From Moraxella caviae (GTDB lineage: Bacteria > Pseudomonadota > Gammaproteobacteria > Pseudomonadales > Moraxellaceae): a DNA stretch of 64,000 bases. Position numbers and translations under genes: made by a program. Positions 62,111 to 64,000 of the stretch are shown here, piece after piece. The notes beneath the pieces are model-generated. The model was not told where the DNA came from and did no database searches. It saw only the letters and a program-made list of their open reading frames with translations. The stretch is taken from positions 8,940-72,939 of the forward strand of contig NZ_MUXU01000010.1 of the NCBI RefSeq assembly GCF_002014985.1. The letters run 5' to 3'. The first letter of the stretch is position 1, and each line of letters opens with the position of its first letter.

Positions 62111-63782
62111 ACCCCAACCCTCCCAAATTTTCTTTAATTTTTTCTTCCAGCTCTGCGCTTTGTGCAAATTGCTCGTACAAAAGTGCGGTAAGCTGCTGCA
62201 TTTTTTCGGCAAATGGCGTGTCATCGCCCACCACATCTTCTGCGCCCACATAGCGTCCTGCGGTCAGTACATAGTCATTGGCGGCGATTTCGTCCAGCGT
62301 TGCTGAGTAACAAAAGCCTTTGGTGTCGGTGTAGTTTTCGCCTTTTTGCCAGTTGTGGTAGGTTTGGCTGATGGTGTCTTTGTCGTCTTGGGTGAAATCA
62401 CGCAGCACGCGGTCTTTCATATAGCCCAGATTACGCGCGTCTATGAACAGCACCTTGCCACGTGTGGCGGCGGTTTTGTTTTTATTTAAAAACCACACGC
62501 ACGCAGGAATGGTAACGTTGGTAAATAGATTGCTTGGCAGTGCCAACATACATTCCACCAAATCAGCATCAACGATTTTGGCGCGGATATTGCCCTCGCC
62601 TTTGGTTTGGGTGCTCATGGAGCCATTGGCAAGCACCATCGCAATGCGCCCTTTGTCAGACAGCTGGGCAATCATGTGCGACAGCCACGCAAAGTTGGCA
62701 TTGCCCGCAGATGGCAAGCCGTACGCCCAGCGTTTGTCAAACTGTAGGCTCTCGTCATACCACTGCTTGACGTTAAAAGGCGGATTTGCCATGATGTAAT
62801 CCATTTTAATATCACGGTGGGCTGGCGATTTTAGAGTATCGCCTTGGGCGAAATTAAAAGGAATGCCACGCAGCGCCATATTCATCACCGCAAGATTATA
62901 AGTGGTGTGGCTTTGCTCTTGACCGTAAATGGAGATGTGGTCTAGGTTGCCTTGGTGGGCTTTGATGAATTTTTCAGATTGTACAAAAAATCCGCCTGCG
63001 CCCATCGCAGGGTCATACACACGCCCTGCCAAAGGCTCAAGCATTTCTACAATCAAGCTGACGATGGATTTTGGCGTGAAAAATTGCCCTGCTTTTTTAC
63101 CTTCGGCGGCGGCAAATTGCCCCAAAAAGTATTCGTACACATGACCCAAGATGTCTTTGGACGATAAATCCAGCGTCATGCCGTTGTGGATAGGTTTGTT
63201 AAAATTGGTGTCGGCAAATAGGTCAATCAAGCCTGTCAAAATATCCGGCTCAATATTTAGCGCAGAGATGTTTGGCAGCACGCCTTTTAGGGCTGGGTTG
63301 TCGGTGATGATGGCTTCAAAGGCATCGTCAATGAGTTTGGCAACGCCGCCAAATTTGGCTTCTTTGCCATCAACGGTGTAAGGCTGCCCAAGCTGATAGC
63401 GGGCGATTTTTTGGATTGTGTCGTAGCGAGCGATGTCTTTTACCCAAAAGACGTTTCGTGCGGTGTAGTTGTCTTGGTCGGCAAGCTCTGCGTCTATCTC
63501 GTCTTGGTAGCTTTGCTCGTCAAAGTCGGCAGGGTCTAGGTAGTAGTCGCTGTTTGGGTCGGTGAGCTCAGCCTTGATGGCTTCTTGGCAGGCGGTAAAG
63601 CTGTCGGAGACGTATTTTAAAAAGACCAAGCCCAATACAGGGTATTTATAAACGGCAGCATCAACGCTGGTGCGTAGGCGATCGGCGGCGTCCCAGAGTT
63701 TTTTGTCAAGCTCGGCTAAAAAGGCTTGTTCGTAGCGCGCGTGTAAATCGGCAGAACTTTGGCGGCTGTTGGCTGTTGGCAT
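62100..63782 (-). CDS. hsdM: Type I DNA methyltransferase HsdM
   Basis: 560 aa. N-terminal helical domain (LWDAADRLRTSVDAAVYKYP), SAM motif I RVYDPAMGAGGFFVQ, and catalytic motif IV DYIMANPPFNVKQW (NPPF, N6-adenine). GGGAG precedes the ATG at 63782. Its 3' end overlaps hsdS by 11 bp. It methylates adenine in the HsdS target and forms the restriction complex with HsdR. First gene of the unit. Confidence 0.97.
   Translation of the reverse strand: MPTANSRQSSADLHARYEQAFLAELDKKLWDAADRLRTSVDAAVYKYPVLGLVFLKYVSDSFTACQEAIKAELTDPNSDYYLDPADFDEQSYQDEIDAELADQDNYTARNVFWVKDIARYDTIQKIARYQLGQPYTVDGKEAKFGGVAKLIDDAFEAIITDNPALKGVLPNISALNIEPDILTGLIDLFADTNFNKPIHNGMTLDLSSKDILGHVYEYFLGQFAAAEGKKAGQFFTPKSIVSLIVEMLEPLAGRVYDPAMGAGGFFVQSEKFIKAHQGNLDHISIYGQEQSHTTYNLAVMNMALRGIPFNFAQGDTLKSPAHRDIKMDYIMANPPFNVKQWYDESLQFDKRWAYGLPSAGNANFAWLSHMIAQLSDKGRIAMVLANGSMSTQTKGEGNIRAKIVDADLVECMLALPSNLFTNVTIPACVWFLNKNKTAATRGKVLFIDARNLGYMKDRVLRDFTQDDKDTISQTYHNWQKGENYTDTKGFCYSATLDEIAANDYVLTAGRYVGAEDVVGDDTPFAEKMQQLTALLYEQFAQSAELEEKIKENLGGLGYEA
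62107..62123. repeat. Junction direct repeat, start of hsdS (copy 1)
   Basis: TCATACCCCAACCCTCC spans the end of hsdM and the start of hsdS. On the coding strand both copies give the ribosome site plus start: GGAGG(G)TTGGGGTATGA. Confidence 0.75.
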
Positions 63783-64000
63783 TATAGCACACTCCCTATT
63801 ATTTTGTGAAGTAAATATATGATTTTTAATGATTTTTTAAAATTTTATCGCCAGAATTTTGGCGAAAATTTTTCCCATATTTTTGGCGGCAAATCATCAC
63901 GCAGACTAAACTTTATTTTCGCATATTTTGACGGAAAATGGTAGGGAGTGGGTGGGGTTTGATGGATTGGGTTATGAGACGGTTGTAGATACCATCCCCA
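63783..64000. other. Upstream region of hsdM
   Basis: A/T-rich. CGCCA and TGGCG (63849-63864) form a short hairpin and could be an operator. No clear promoter hexamers or start of another gene are seen before the window ends. Confidence 0.4.

Overview
The window looks like a chromosomal segment of a member of the Moraxellaceae, most likely Moraxella or a close relative. This rests on gene content and order (serB divergent from a ytjB/ahpA-type gene, a YgfB-family gene divergent from a ZapB-like/zapA pair, a TAXI-TRAP locus with DUF1850), a moderate G+C content judged by eye, and CAAC-type simple repeats. No database search was possible, so genus is inference. No rRNA, tRNA, CRISPR array, transposase or phage gene is visible.

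Layout. 1-6.0 kb: epimerase-like protein, DUF4105 envelope protein, ampD and murJ (peptidoglycan). 6.1-13.6 kb: fdxA, a gap full of dispersed repeats, an MFS carrier followed by a MetE-like gene, orn, and an M48/TPR protease. 13.7-18.9 kb: TusA-like protein, an rpoH with a long acidic N-terminal extension, DUF423 protein, thiS, a persulfide-dioxygenase-like MBL protein, hpf and a nitrilase-family amidase. 19-25 kb: second repeat cluster, ccmAB, YbjN-like and histone-deacetylase-like proteins, a VapBC-type toxin-antitoxin pair, bioB and an SCP2-domain protein. 25-33 kb: serB/ytjB, small acidic and UPF0149 proteins, a frameshifted BPSS1780-like membrane protein gene, two overlapping UPF0145 paralogues and a LysR regulator. 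33-39 kb: a type I secretion operon (TolC-like, ABC, HlyD-like) whose outer-membrane and ABC components carry long low-complexity tails; no secreted substrate lies in the window. 39-51.5 kb: housekeeping genes (dcd, ruvB, VanY-type peptidase, hemB, maeB, ribF, YgfB-like, ZapB-like, zapA). 51.7-55.5 kb: TAXI-TRAP transporter. 55.5-56.1 kb: third repeat cluster. 56-63.8 kb: defence region with hsdM-hsdS, a HEPN/AbiU2-like gene broken at a poly-A tract, a FitAB/VapBC-type pair on the opposite strand, and hsdR.

The most unusual points are: (i) the HEPN-type gene translationally coupled to hsdS and frameshifted at a homopolymer; (ii) near-identical 16-17 bp junction sequences on both sides of hsdS; (iii) a tandem duplication of a 20-bp unit carrying a consensus extended -10 element facing the type I secretion operon; (iv) a gene frameshifted by a 5-bp tandem duplication; (v) a (CAAC)5 repeat in the gap before the TRAP permease gene; (vi) composite repeat clusters made of two inverted-repeat families, found between genes; and (vii) recurrent acidic or Gln/Ala-rich extensions on conserved proteins (RpoH, TolC-like, ABC exporter, ZapA). 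Together these suggest a genome in which simple-repeat change could tune envelope, transport and defence functions, but switching itself is inference.
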